Source of the DNA: Paenibacillus sp.
GTDB taxonomy: Bacteria > Bacillota > Bacilli > Paenibacillales > YIM-B00363
NCBI RefSeq assembly: GCF_031177825.1
Contig: NZ_JAPSKE010000002.1
Span: 372,001 to 436,000, forward strand
Direction: 5' to 3'
Length of the DNA: 64,000 nt
This document shows positions 50,829-59,106 of the stretch, in pieces (the first letter of the stretch is position 1; every line of letters begins with the position of its first letter). The notes under the pieces were generated by a model. The model searched no databases. It was not told the origin of the DNA and saw only the letters and a list, made by a program, of their open reading frames with translations. The translations under genes were made by a program, and so were the position numbers.

Positions 50829-52520
50829 ATGAAATTTCAAGAGTATCCGTACGTCCGCCCCGATCTCGCCGCATTAGAGAACCGATTCCGTACGCTGCTC
50901 GACGCGTTCGAGCGCGCCGAGACGCTCGAGTCGGCGGCCGCCGCCTTCGAGGCGATCAACGCCGCACGGGTGGAGGTGTCCTCGATGCTCGCGATCGCGC
51001 GCATCCGGCATACGATCGACACGACGGACCCGTATTATAAGGGGGAACAGGAGTTCATCGACGAACAGTCCCCCGTCTACCAAGGACTCATTACTGACTT
51101 CTATAAGTCGCTGATCGCGTCGACCTATCGGCCGCAGCTGGAGGCGCAGTGGGGACGTCAGCTGTTCGACGCCGCCGAGCTGGCGCTGAAGACGTTCGAT
51201 CCGTCGATCGTCGAAGAGCTGAAAGAAGAAAATAAGAAGGTCAGCGAATACATCAAGCTCGTCGCCTCGGCCCGCATCGAATTCGACGGCGAGGAGCGGA
51301 CGCTCTCGCAGCTCGCGCCGTACCTTCAATCGACGGACCGCGATACGCGGAGGCGCGCCGCCGACGCCCGGTACGCCTTCTTCGAGTCGAACGAGGAGAC
51401 GGTCGATGCGATCTACGACGACCTCGTGAAGCTGCGCACGAACATCGCGCGGAAGCTCGGCTTCCGCGACTTCACGGCGCTCGCGTACGCGCGCATGGAC
51501 CGCACCGATTACGGTCCCGAGCAGGTCGCGGCCTTCCGCAAGCAGGTGCTGGAGCATATCGTGCCGGTCGCTTCCGCGCTGCACGAACGCCGCCGGGAAC
51601 GGCTCGGCCTCGACAAGCTGAGGTATTACGACGGCATCTCGTTCCTCAGCGGCGATCCGAAGCCGAAGGGCGACCCGGCATGGATCGTGGAGCGAGCCAA
51701 GGCGATGTACGCCGACATGTCCCCGGAGACGGACGAATTTTTCGGATTTATGCTCGAAGGCGGCTTGATGGATTTGGAAAGCAAGAAGGGGAAGCGCGTC
51801 GGAGGCTACTGCTCGTTCATCGGAACGCATAAGGCGCCGTTCATCTTCTCGAACTTCAACGGCACCGCGCACGACGTCGACGTGCTCACGCACGAGGCGG
51901 GGCACGCCTTCCAGGCATACTTAAGCCGGGACTTCGCCGTGCCGGAATACATTCACCCGACGCTCGACGCCTGCGAAATCCATTCCATGAGCATGGAATT
52001 TTTCGCGTGGCCGTGGATGGAGTCGTTCTTCCTCGAGGATACGGCGAAATACAAGTTCTCGCATCTGGCCGGAGCGATCACGTTCATCCCGTACGGCGTC
52101 GCGGTCGACGAATTCCAGCATGTCGTGTACGCGAATCCGGAGATGACGCCGGCGGAGCGGAAGGCGGCTTGGCGGGACATCGAGCGGAAATACTTGCCGA
52201 ATCGCGACTACGACGATATGCCGTTCCTCGCGCGCGGCGGGTTTTGGCATCAGCAGCAGCACATTTTCAAGAGCCCGTTCTATTATATCGATTACACGCT
52301 GGCGCAAATTTGCGCGCTGCAATATTGGAAGCGCGCGAACGACGATCGCGGCGAGGCGTGGGCGAGCTACGTCACCCTGTGCCGCGCCGGCGGCAGCGAA
52401 TCGTTCACTTCGCTCGTGCGGCTCGCGGGCCTGCGTTCGCCGTTCGAAGACGGCTGCGTCTCGTCGATCATCGGCGACATCGACGGCTGGCTGCGCGGCA
52501 TCGACGACAAGGCGTTGTAA
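50829..52520 (+). CDS. M3 family oligoendopeptidase
   Basis: The 563-residue zinc peptidase is dominated by helices, with the catalytic motif VLTHEAGHAFQAYLSRDF near residue 355 (HExxH) and the downstream glutamate in ACEIHSMSMEFFAWPWMESF near 383. This is the PepF/M3B layout, with no signal peptide, so it acts in the cytoplasm on oligopeptides. Length (about 560-600) is typical for the Paenibacillus M3 group. GAGG precedes ATG 50829. It is a single gene ending at a strong bidirectional terminator. Confidence 0.92.
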   Translation: MKFQEYPYVRPDLAALENRFRTLLDAFERAETLESAAAAFEAINAARVEVSSMLAIARIRHTIDTTDPYYKGEQEFIDEQSPVYQGLITDFYKSLIASTYRPQLEAQWGRQLFDAAELALKTFDPSIVEELKEENKKVSEYIKLVASARIEFDGEERTLSQLAPYLQSTDRDTRRRAADARYAFFESNEETVDAIYDDLVKLRTNIARKLGFRDFTALAYARMDRTDYGPEQVAAFRKQVLEHIVPVASALHERRRERLGLDKLRYYDGISFLSGDPKPKGDPAWIVERAKAMYADMSPETDEFFGFMLEGGLMDLESKKGKRVGGYCSFIGTHKAPFIFSNFNGTAHDVDVLTHEAGHAFQAYLSRDFAVPEYIHPTLDACEIHSMSMEFFAWPWMESFFLEDTAKYKFSHLAGAITFIPYGVAVDEFQHVVYANPEMTPAERKAAWRDIERKYLPNRDYDDMPFLARGGFWHQQQHIFKSPFYYIDYTLAQICALQYWKRANDDRGEAWASYVTLCRAGGSESFTSLVRLAGLRSPFEDGCVSSIIGDIDGWLRGIDDKAL

Positions 52521-52524
52521 CGTC

Positions 52525-52578
52525 AAAGGCCTCCGAGGAATTTCCCGTATTCGGGAAGTCCTTCGGCGGCCTTCTTTC
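52525..52578. terminator. Bidirectional terminator between M3 peptidase and SEDS genes
   Basis: AAGGCC...TTCCCG-TATT-CGGGAA...GGCCTT forms a 22-bp stem with three mismatches, followed by CTTTC on the plus strand. Confidence 0.8.
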
Positions 52579-52596
52579 GTGCGCTCTTCCACACGC

Positions 52597-53907
52597 TCAA
52601 TGCGAGGCGGCGAACGGCACCATATCTTTCCTTACGTATACGCCGCAAATGATGCCGATCGCCGCGAATTGCGCCAACAGCGCGCTTCCGCCGTAACTGA
52701 TCAGCGGCAACGTAACCCCGATGATCGGCAGCAAACCGAGCGACATCCCGATGCTCCAGACGAATTGGATCGTCAACACGGCTCCGAGACCGACGGCAAG
52801 CAGCCTGCCGAATGGATCCTTCACCGACGACGCCGCACGAATCAATAGCGCGACGAACCACGCGATAACCAGCAGCGAGAGAAGGCCGAATGCCCAGCCG
52901 AGGCTGTAAATCAGGTAGGTTAGAATCGTTTCCGAATAAATATACGGGAGTTGACGCGCCGCCGCGCCGAATCCGTGTCCAAGCCATCCGGCGGAACGAA
53001 GCGCTTCATCGATCTTAATGTACATATAAGCCGCATCCGAGGAGGCGTCGTAACGGTCCAAGTACGCTTCCAGCCGGAGCCGACCGTGCCAGGAAGCTGC
53101 GAGATAAGCGGCGAAAGCTCCCGCCGACAGGAGGATATGCGCTGCGGCCCACCGCCGGCTTTTGCCGGAAACGAGCAGCAGGAAGGCGTACGCCGACGAA
53201 TACAGGAACAGATCCGAGAAGGACGGAGCCTTCACGAGCAAGGCAATCGGAACCGCCGTAAAGCAGACGGTATGCCGGATGACGTCCCGCCAACGGTCCT
53301 GGCTCCGAACCAGCGCCCCCGCCGCCGAAACGATCAGCAAATACGGACTAGCCTGCATGACGTTCAGGAGAATCGGGCCTACTTGTAGATACTTGGAGGC
53401 GCCGTTGATTTGCGGTCCCCAAACGAAGGCAGCTGCCATGAGAGCGACCGTCGCGCCGTACAGCGCCAATGGAGCGCACAGCAACCGTCGGTACCGGATG
53501 AGACTGAACGCGAAGAGGAGCACTGAACCGATCCCGATAAACAAAGCATGGCGTCCGACGAAGTCGACTCCTTCCATGCCGCCTCTTCCCTGGAAGCTGG
53601 TCTGCACCGAAAACAAGCTGACGATCGCGATCGCGAGCACCGCCGCCAATGCGCCCAGCATCGACCATGGCACCCGTGGACGATGCACTCGATTCAGACC
53701 GTGCGCGACTTCCCGCGTCTCGCCCATCTGCGCGACGGCCCACCGCGCCGCTTCTTCGTCGTTCGCCCCCTCCGCCTTCCGGGACTCCATAAGCTCTTCG
53801 AGATGGCCGGACAGCTCCTCCATAATTTCGTCCCGACATTCCTTCGCTTGGAGCTGGCGCGCGATCTCCTCGACATAACGCCGAAGGTCGGGATGGATAC
53901 CGTTCAA
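52597..53907 (-). CDS. SEDS (FtsW/RodA/SpoVE) family protein with N-terminal HAAS domain
   Basis: The 436-residue protein starts at TTG 53907 (GGAGG seven bases upstream), overlapping the PadR stop. Residues 1-75 form a soluble HAAS/permease-prefix domain (HPDLRRYVEEIARQLQAKE, EIMEELSGHLEELMESRKAE). About ten membrane helices of the SEDS family follow, ending LPIIGVTLPLISYGGSALLA. SEDS proteins polymerise lipid II glycan strands. The segment where active members have an essential aspartate before FIFA reads IYSETILTYLIY, with glutamate instead, so glycosyltransferase activity is uncertain. Control by PadR and the HAAS prefix make it unlike the housekeeping ftsW, rodA and spoVE genes. Confidence 0.82.
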   Translation of the reverse strand: MNGIHPDLRRYVEEIARQLQAKECRDEIMEELSGHLEELMESRKAEGANDEEAARWAVAQMGETREVAHGLNRVHRPRVPWSMLGALAAVLAIAIVSLFSVQTSFQGRGGMEGVDFVGRHALFIGIGSVLLFAFSLIRYRRLLCAPLALYGATVALMAAAFVWGPQINGASKYLQVGPILLNVMQASPYLLIVSAAGALVRSQDRWRDVIRHTVCFTAVPIALLVKAPSFSDLFLYSSAYAFLLLVSGKSRRWAAAHILLSAGAFAAYLAASWHGRLRLEAYLDRYDASSDAAYMYIKIDEALRSAGWLGHGFGAAARQLPYIYSETILTYLIYSLGWAFGLLSLLVIAWFVALLIRAASSVKDPFGRLLAVGLGAVLTIQFVWSIGMSLGLLPIIGVTLPLISYGGSALLAQFAAIGIICGVYVRKDMVPFAASH

Positions 53908-54236
53908 ACCGATCCCTCCCCCAGCACCCGATCGACCGCGCCGCGAAACAGCCGCCATTCGCGCTGCTTCTCCTCCAGTTGCCGTCGGCCGCTCTCCGTA
54001 ATTCGATAATACTTGCGCTTACGCCCCTCGGCTTCCTCCCAGTACGACTCCACCCACCGTTCGGCCTCCATGCCGTGCAGCAGCGGGTATAACGTCCCTT
54101 CCTTCAGTGCAAACGTACCGTCCGACTGTCGCTCCAGCTCCTTGACCAACTGATAGCCGTACTGATCTTCCTTATCCAGCAACTTCAATAGCAGCGTGCC
54201 CGTGCTTCCCTTCAGAAGCTCTTTGTTTATGCGCAT
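53904..54236 (-). CDS. PadR family transcriptional regulator
   Basis: The 110-residue winged-helix protein has KGSTGTLLLKLLDKEDQYGY, QLVKELERQ, LKEGTLYPLLHGMEAERWV and YYRITESGRRQLEEKQREW, the standard PadR-N layout with a short C-terminal dimerisation helix. PadR and HAAS-domain membrane proteins are a frequent Firmicute gene pair, and here the downstream SEDS gene overlaps by four bases. It likely represses its own operon. Ligand unknown. Confidence 0.9.
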   Translation of the reverse strand: MRINKELLKGSTGTLLLKLLDKEDQYGYQLVKELERQSDGTFALKEGTLYPLLHGMEAERWVESYWEEAEGRKRKYYRITESGRRQLEEKQREWRLFRGAVDRVLGEGSV

Positions 54237-54351
54237 TCGTCACACCCTCGCCAGATCCATTTGCAACTATTGTACCTCGTATTCATACGCATCGCAAATC
54301 TATGTATGTAAAGTCGATAAATTGCTGCTTTAGCGCCCCGGCGGTCAACAA

Positions 54352-54396
54352 AAAAAGGAGCTGTCCCCGTCTTTAAAGACTTGGGGCCAGCTCCTT
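54352..54396 (-). terminator. Terminator after tyrS
   Basis: AAGGAGCTG...CAGCTCCTT encloses CCCC/GGGG and TCTTTAAAGA pairing; the minus strand continues with seven T, just beyond the tyrS stop. Confidence 0.9.
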
Positions 54397-54401
54397 CTTC
54401 G

Positions 54402-55691
54402 TCAATGAAACTTCGCCAGGTAGTAGTTTTTCTTCCCGCGCCGCAGCACGACGTACGTGCCGTACAACCGCTGCTCCGGACCGACGACGAAGTCGATCGC
54501 CGTCTGCTTCTGCCCGTTGACGTGCACCGCGCCGCTCTCGATGTCCTGCTTCGCCTGACGGCGGGACGGCGCCGCGCCGACCGCGACGACCAGATCGATC
54601 AGACTCGTCTCCGCCTGGCCTTCGAACGTCGTCGTCGGCATCTCGGCGAGCGCCTCGACGAGGTCCGCTTCGCTAAGCGACGCGAAGTCGCCCGAGAACA
54701 GCGCCCGCGTAATGTTCTCCGCGCTGTCGAGCGCTTCCTGCCCGTGCACGAGGCGCGTCACCTCTTGCGCCAACGTGCGCTGGGCGTTCCGCTGCTCCGG
54801 ACGCGTCTTCACGTCTTCCTCGAGCGCCGCGATCTCTTCCGGAGACAAGAACGTGAAGTACTTCAGGAACTTCACCACGTCCGCATCGTCCGTATTGATC
54901 CAGAACTGGTAGAACTGGTACACCGGCGTCTTCGTCCGATCGAGCCAGATCGCGCCCGACTCGGACTTGCCGAACTTCTTGCCGTCGCTCTTCGTGACGA
55001 GCGGCAGCGTGAGGCCGAACGCGTCGCCCCCGCCGAGCTTGCCGATGAGATCGAGGCCCGCCGTAATGTTGCCCCACTGGTCGCTGCCGCCGATTTGGAG
55101 CGAGCAGCCGTGGTCCTGCTGCAGCTTGTAGAAATCGTACGCCTGCAAAATCATGTAGCTGAACTCCGTGAAGGAGATGCCGTTCGCGAGGCGCGATTGG
55201 ACCGAATCCTTCGCCAGCATGTAGTTCACGGTGAAGTACTTGCCGACGTCCCGCAGGAACGAGATCGCGTCAAGCGGCTTCAGCCATTCGTAATTGCTTA
55301 CCAGCTTCGCCGGATTGTCCTTCGATTCGAAATCGAGAAACCGCGACAGCTGTCCCTTCAAACGGTCCGTCCATTGCGCGACGATGTCGTCGGTATTCAG
55401 CGACCGTTCCGTCGATCTGCCGCTCGGGTCGCCGATCAGGCCCGTGCCGCCGCCGACCAACGCGATCGGCAGATGCCCGGCTTTCTGAAAGCGAACCAAC
55501 GTCAGGACCGGAAGCAAGTGTCCGATATGGAGACTGTCCGCCGTCGGATCGAAGCCGCTGTACAAGGCGACCCGCTCCTTCTTCAGCTTCTCGTCCAGCG
55601 CTTCGCGATTCGTCGATTGCTGAATCAGTCCGCGGTACTCCAAGTCCACCAATAAATCCGTCGTCTGTCTGTTCGCGATGTCGTTCGCCAT
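54402..55691 (-). CDS. tyrS: Tyrosyl-tRNA synthetase
   Basis: The 429-residue class I synthetase has LYSGFDPTADSLHIGHLLPV (HIGH motif) near residue 48, VGGGTGLIGDPSGRSTER, QIGGSDQWGNITAGLDLI near 200 and the KMSKS-equivalent KKFGKS near 240. A C-terminal S4 RNA-binding domain (SRRQAKQDIESGAVHVNGQK) completes it. It charges tRNA-Tyr. KFGKS instead of KMSKS is the form used by TyrS of the B. subtilis TyrS group. ATG 55691 follows GGGAG. Expression is controlled by the T-box leader directly upstream. Confidence 0.97.
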   Translation of the reverse strand: MANDIANRQTTDLLVDLEYRGLIQQSTNREALDEKLKKERVALYSGFDPTADSLHIGHLLPVLTLVRFQKAGHLPIALVGGGTGLIGDPSGRSTERSLNTDDIVAQWTDRLKGQLSRFLDFESKDNPAKLVSNYEWLKPLDAISFLRDVGKYFTVNYMLAKDSVQSRLANGISFTEFSYMILQAYDFYKLQQDHGCSLQIGGSDQWGNITAGLDLIGKLGGGDAFGLTLPLVTKSDGKKFGKSESGAIWLDRTKTPVYQFYQFWINTDDADVVKFLKYFTFLSPEEIAALEEDVKTRPEQRNAQRTLAQEVTRLVHGQEALDSAENITRALFSGDFASLSEADLVEALAEMPTTTFEGQAETSLIDLVVAVGAAPSRRQAKQDIESGAVHVNGQKQTAIDFVVGPEQRLYGTYVVLRRGKKNYYLAKFH

Positions 55692-55730
55692 GACACTCAC
55701 TCCCTTATCGTCAGATGTTATGTTGATACG

Positions 55731-55995
55731 CAAAAAAGACCCGCCCCCTATCAAGGGACGAGTCATCGCGTTACCACCCTGCTTGAAAACGACGCGCCGC
55801 ATGAAGCCGCCTTCGTCTTCCACTCTCATGTCGGATAACGGCGACCCCCGTCTCGCACTTCCGCCTTCGGCGGTTTCGCGGCGAGATGCTCCCGGACGTA
55901 ATTCGCGCGTAAACCTCGGTTCGGCTCGCACCACCCGCCGACTCTCTGCTCCGACTGCTTGCACGCTACTGTTTCCGATCATAGCGATGAACGAT
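55731..55995 (-). promoter_or_regulatory. T-box riboswitch leader of tyrS
   Basis: The minus-strand leader contains the T-box consensus AGGGTGGTAACGCG near 55768-55781, followed by an intrinsic terminator stem (GACTCGTCCC/GGGGGCGGGTC then six T, 55765-55732). The 5' part is structured, as expected for Stem I, and a TAC tyrosine codon in GAATTACGTCC (55896-55906) is the probable specifier. Uncharged tRNA-Tyr would pair with TAC and the T-box bulge, preventing termination. Confidence 0.85.
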
Positions 55996-56010
55996 TTTGC
56001 TTTGACTTAT

Positions 56011-56038
56011 TCTATACGATCATCGGGCAAGAATGCAA
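56011..56038 (-). promoter_or_regulatory. tyrS leader promoter
   Basis: On the minus strand TTGCAT (56038-56033), 16 bases, TATAGA (56016-56011). It lies just upstream of the T-box leader and 21 bases from the end of the glycerophosphodiesterase gene. Confidence 0.55.
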
Positions 56039-56058
56039 CCCCCCTCGCCGATTCGGGC

Positions 56059-57825
56059 TTATTCGACGCCGACGATTTGCTGCAGCTTATCCGGAAAATC
56101 CGTAATGACGCCGTCTACGTCGTATTTCAGCACTTCGCGCATGTTGCGCTCGATGTTCACCGTCCACACCCATACCTCCCGGTCGAGCCGGTGCGCCCGT
56201 TCGATGAATCGTTCGGAGAGCATCGTCTGGCTGATCGTATAGAAATCTACATCAAGGGACGAGACGTCTCCCGCGGCCGCGAACAAAATTTGTCCCGTCT
56301 TCAGCTCCGGAACGACGCGCTTGGCGGTCTGCAGCACCTCGTATTCGAACGATTGAAGATACACCTCGGCAACCATCTCCGCCGCCGCGACGAGCTCCGC
56401 CGTCGTTCGCGCCAAGGCGTCCGCGTCGCCGTAGGGCTTAAGCTCGATGACGAGCTTCGTACGTCCCTTCGCTTCCTGCAGCGCCTCCTCCAGCGTCGCG
56501 ATGCGCTCCGTCGGCATGCCCGTCCATGCGCCCTTCACTTCCAGCGCGACCAGCTCCGGATACGTCAGCTCGTGGACGCCGAGCGGTACGCCCGCCATCC
56601 GTTCGAGCGTATAGTCGTGGTTCAACACGACGACGCCGTCCTTCGACAGCTGTACGTCGATCTCCACCGCGTCGACGCCGCTATCGATGGCGGCGCGTAT
56701 GCTCGCGATCGTATTTTCCGGCGCGGCGTGGAGGTCTCCGCGATGCGCGATCACCTTCACGTGCCAATCCAAATAGATGAGGCGGTCGGCGTACGATTGA
56801 TGCAGCGCGAGCACGCCCGCGGCGTAGACGAGCGCGAAGAGCGCGATCCCGTATCGCACGGTCCGCGTGCGGAAGTACCGCTTGAGCGCGAACTCGAGAT
56901 GCCGCAGCAAGCGGCTGCGGACGAGCCGGAGGCGGTTCTCGAACGGAACCCCCGCCGCTCGGCGCATGACGTAGAACAACCTCGTCAGCACGACGAGATT
57001 GACCGGTACGGTCAGCATGGCGAACAAGAGCGCCAGCAAGCTCGCGACGGGAACGTACCAGTCGGCGACGACGAAACGGAGCGGCGATTCCCATCGCTCG
57101 ATCGCGAACGTAGCCCCGTACACGGCCATCGCCGCGGCCGCGTACAGGATCGCGTTCAATAGCGCGATATGAACGATCAAGGTGCCCATGTTCCTGCGAG
57201 TCAACGCGAAGCTGTTCCGGATCGCGTGCGCCGTCGTCCGGCCTTCGATCAAAATGTAATGCATCGCGAAGATGCACCGCAGGAATAAATATGCCGCGGC
57301 GGCCAGCGCGAGGGAATACAAGAATAAGAGAAACTTAGATTCGTATAGATGATTCACGAGCACGATCGGCACGTTCACGCTGCCGAGCAACAGTCCGGCG
57401 AGCGGCGTATCGACCCAAGGCGAGAAGGTGAACAGCAGCAGCACCCACTGAATGAAGCCGAGTCCGAGCAGTCGGGGCAAGGCGCGAGCCGCCGTGGCGA
57501 AGGCGTCGGAGAGGTACGTGTCGCGGCCGAATAAGCGTTGCTGCGCGACGACGATGACCGTGCCGAATTCGAGAAACGCGATCAGCCCGGCCGCGAAGCC
57601 GACGACGGCGAGCACGGCCCCTCCCTTCAGGCTGAGCGCCAATCGGTACACGTCGCCGTTCAGCAGCAGGTTGCCGCCGGACGCGAGCAGGATTCGATTG
57701 AAGAGGAAGGCGAGCGCCGGCACGAACAACAAGCTGGTCGCCGCCATATAGATCGACTCGAACACGAGGATCTGCTTCCAGACGCGCTGCAAATCTCTCG
57801 CGCTGTGGCGAAGGAATACTTTCAT
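56059..57825 (-). CDS. Membrane-anchored glycerophosphodiester phosphodiesterase
   Basis: The 588-residue protein has an N-terminal GDPD_membrane domain with about eight hydrophobic helices (residues 15-345, including LIAFLEFGTVIVVAQQRLFG). A C-terminal GDPD TIM barrel follows: VIAHRGDLHAAPENTIASIR near 360, AVEIDVQLSKDGVVVLNHDY, and VDGVITDFPDKLQ at the end. Catalytic His, Glu-x-Asp and second His are all present. It cleaves glycerophosphodiesters or polyglycerol phosphate to glycerol 3-phosphate plus alcohol, probably at the outer membrane face. It stands alone, upstream of the tyrS unit on the same strand. Confidence 0.92.
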   Translation of the reverse strand: MKVFLRHSARDLQRVWKQILVFESIYMAATSLLFVPALAFLFNRILLASGGNLLLNGDVYRLALSLKGGAVLAVVGFAAGLIAFLEFGTVIVVAQQRLFGRDTYLSDAFATAARALPRLLGLGFIQWVLLLFTFSPWVDTPLAGLLLGSVNVPIVLVNHLYESKFLLFLYSLALAAAAYLFLRCIFAMHYILIEGRTTAHAIRNSFALTRRNMGTLIVHIALLNAILYAAAAMAVYGATFAIERWESPLRFVVADWYVPVASLLALLFAMLTVPVNLVVLTRLFYVMRRAAGVPFENRLRLVRSRLLRHLEFALKRYFRTRTVRYGIALFALVYAAGVLALHQSYADRLIYLDWHVKVIAHRGDLHAAPENTIASIRAAIDSGVDAVEIDVQLSKDGVVVLNHDYTLERMAGVPLGVHELTYPELVALEVKGAWTGMPTERIATLEEALQEAKGRTKLVIELKPYGDADALARTTAELVAAAEMVAEVYLQSFEYEVLQTAKRVVPELKTGQILFAAAGDVSSLDVDFYTISQTMLSERFIERAHRLDREVWVWTVNIERNMREVLKYDVDGVITDFPDKLQQIVGVE

Positions 57826-57970
57826 CTTTACGCTCCATGATTTCGAGGTTTCGCTCCTTCATCATAGCACGAATCGAGCCGACATCGCCCGTTTTGGAAA
57901 CAATTCCCACCCTATTTCGCGAAACTTTTCCCTATCGATGTAAGTCTAGGAGTGTGGGAGATGATGCAGC

Positions 57971-58927
57971 ATGAGGAAATGGATGACAGGCGCCGCGGCG
58001 GTACTGGTCGTCGCGGTCGGCGGAACGAGCTTCGTCGCATCGGCGGCCCCGGCAGCGGTCGAAGCGGTGCTCGCGCCGTTCCGTTGGTCGGCGAACGGGC
58101 AGTCGTTCTCGGCAAGCGCGACGTTCCATAACGGCACGGAACGCGTACCGGGCAGCATGAATTATAAAGGAACGACCTACATACCGATCCGCATGGCCGC
58201 CGAGGCGCTCGGCTTGACGGTGCAATGGGACGGGAAGACGTCCACCGCGACGCTCGTCGATTCGGAGAACGACGACGACCCCGTGTCGGACGTGCCGGGC
58301 AAGTACCCGAACGCTTCCTATACGGTGTCGGCGAAGCTCGTCAAGAACGCGGCGTTATACCAAAACATGGACGAGAAGGGCGCCGTCGTCGCAAGCGGAC
58401 TCAAAGCCGGGCAATCGGTCGTCGTGTTGTCCGAAGCCGGCGGCTGGCTGAAGGTCGTCGCCGACGGGCGGATCGGGTACGCCCGAACGAACGTCACCGA
58501 TTACGTGCCTTTCGCAGAGCGTCCCGCCTGGGAGCGGACCGCCGATTCGATCATCGAGGCAGGTCTCGCCTACCTCGGCACGCCGTACGAGTTCGACGCC
58601 GATCTCGGGCAGACGGCAACGTTCGACTGCTCATCGTTCGTGAATTATTTGTACGAGATGCACGGCATGGACATGCCTCGCAATTCGCGGCAGCAGAGCG
58701 GGCTTGGAAAGACCGTCGCGTTCGAGGATTTACGCAAGGGGGATTTACTGTTCTTTACGACGCCGAAGCGCGCGAACAAGGAAGGCGTCGACCGCGTGGG
58801 GCATGTGGCCATCTACGTCGGCGGCGGCAAGGTGCTGCACACGTTCCGCGTCGGCATCGGCGTCACCGTGACGCAGCTCGACAAAAATTGGACGGACCGC
58901 TTCATCTCGGCGAAGAGAGTGATCTGA
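57971..58927 (+). CDS. Secreted NlpC/P60 peptidoglycan hydrolase with copper-amine-oxidase-like and SH3 domains
   Basis: The 318-residue protein has a signal peptide (MTGAAAVLVVAVGGTSFVAS), a stalk/copper amine oxidase N-terminal-like domain (GTTYIPIRMAAEALGLTVQW near residue 66), a bacterial SH3 domain (about 115-175, AALYQNMDEKGAVVASGLKA) and a C-terminal NlpC/P60 domain. The catalytic cysteine lies in TATFDCSSFVNYLYEMHG near 218 and the histidine in RVGHVAIYVGGG near 278. It should cleave gamma-D-Glu-diamino acid bonds in peptidoglycan. GGGAG lies ten bases before ATG 57971. It is a single gene with its own terminator. Confidence 0.92.
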   Translation: MRKWMTGAAAVLVVAVGGTSFVASAAPAAVEAVLAPFRWSANGQSFSASATFHNGTERVPGSMNYKGTTYIPIRMAAEALGLTVQWDGKTSTATLVDSENDDDPVSDVPGKYPNASYTVSAKLVKNAALYQNMDEKGAVVASGLKAGQSVVVLSEAGGWLKVVADGRIGYARTNVTDYVPFAERPAWERTADSIIEAGLAYLGTPYEFDADLGQTATFDCSSFVNYLYEMHGMDMPRNSRQQSGLGKTVAFEDLRKGDLLFFTTPKRANKEGVDRVGHVAIYVGGGKVLHTFRVGIGVTVTQLDKNWTDRFISAKRVI

Positions 58928-58937
58928 CGAAGGCTTG

Positions 58938-58969
58938 CGGCGAAGCGATTACGCTTCGCCGTTTTCTTT
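58938..58969 (+). terminator. Terminator after the NlpC/P60 gene
   Basis: CGGCGAAGCG-ATTA-CGCTTCGCCG is a perfect stem followed by TTTTCTTT, 11 bases after the stop codon. Confidence 0.92.
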
Positions 58970-59019
58970 GACGACTTGCGTCTTCATTGCAGAAAAAATC
59001 GTTATATTAAACTTTCTGC

Positions 59020-59050
59020 TTGACCTTCCCCTACCGTCATTCATTACAAT
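59020..59050 (+). promoter_or_regulatory. Promoter of the MFS gene
   Basis: TTGACC (59020-59025), a 19-base spacer and TACAAT (59045-59050) precede the MFS gene start by 56 bases. The spacer is longer than ideal. Confidence 0.45.
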
Positions 59051-59106
59051 AGGAACACCGCATCTCGCGCATGACACAGAAACAAAATATTTCAAGGAGT
59101 GAAACC

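Noticed and set aside
54381-55655. 424-codon plus-strand frame opposite tyrS
   Set aside because: Antisense shadow of the highly conserved synthetase.
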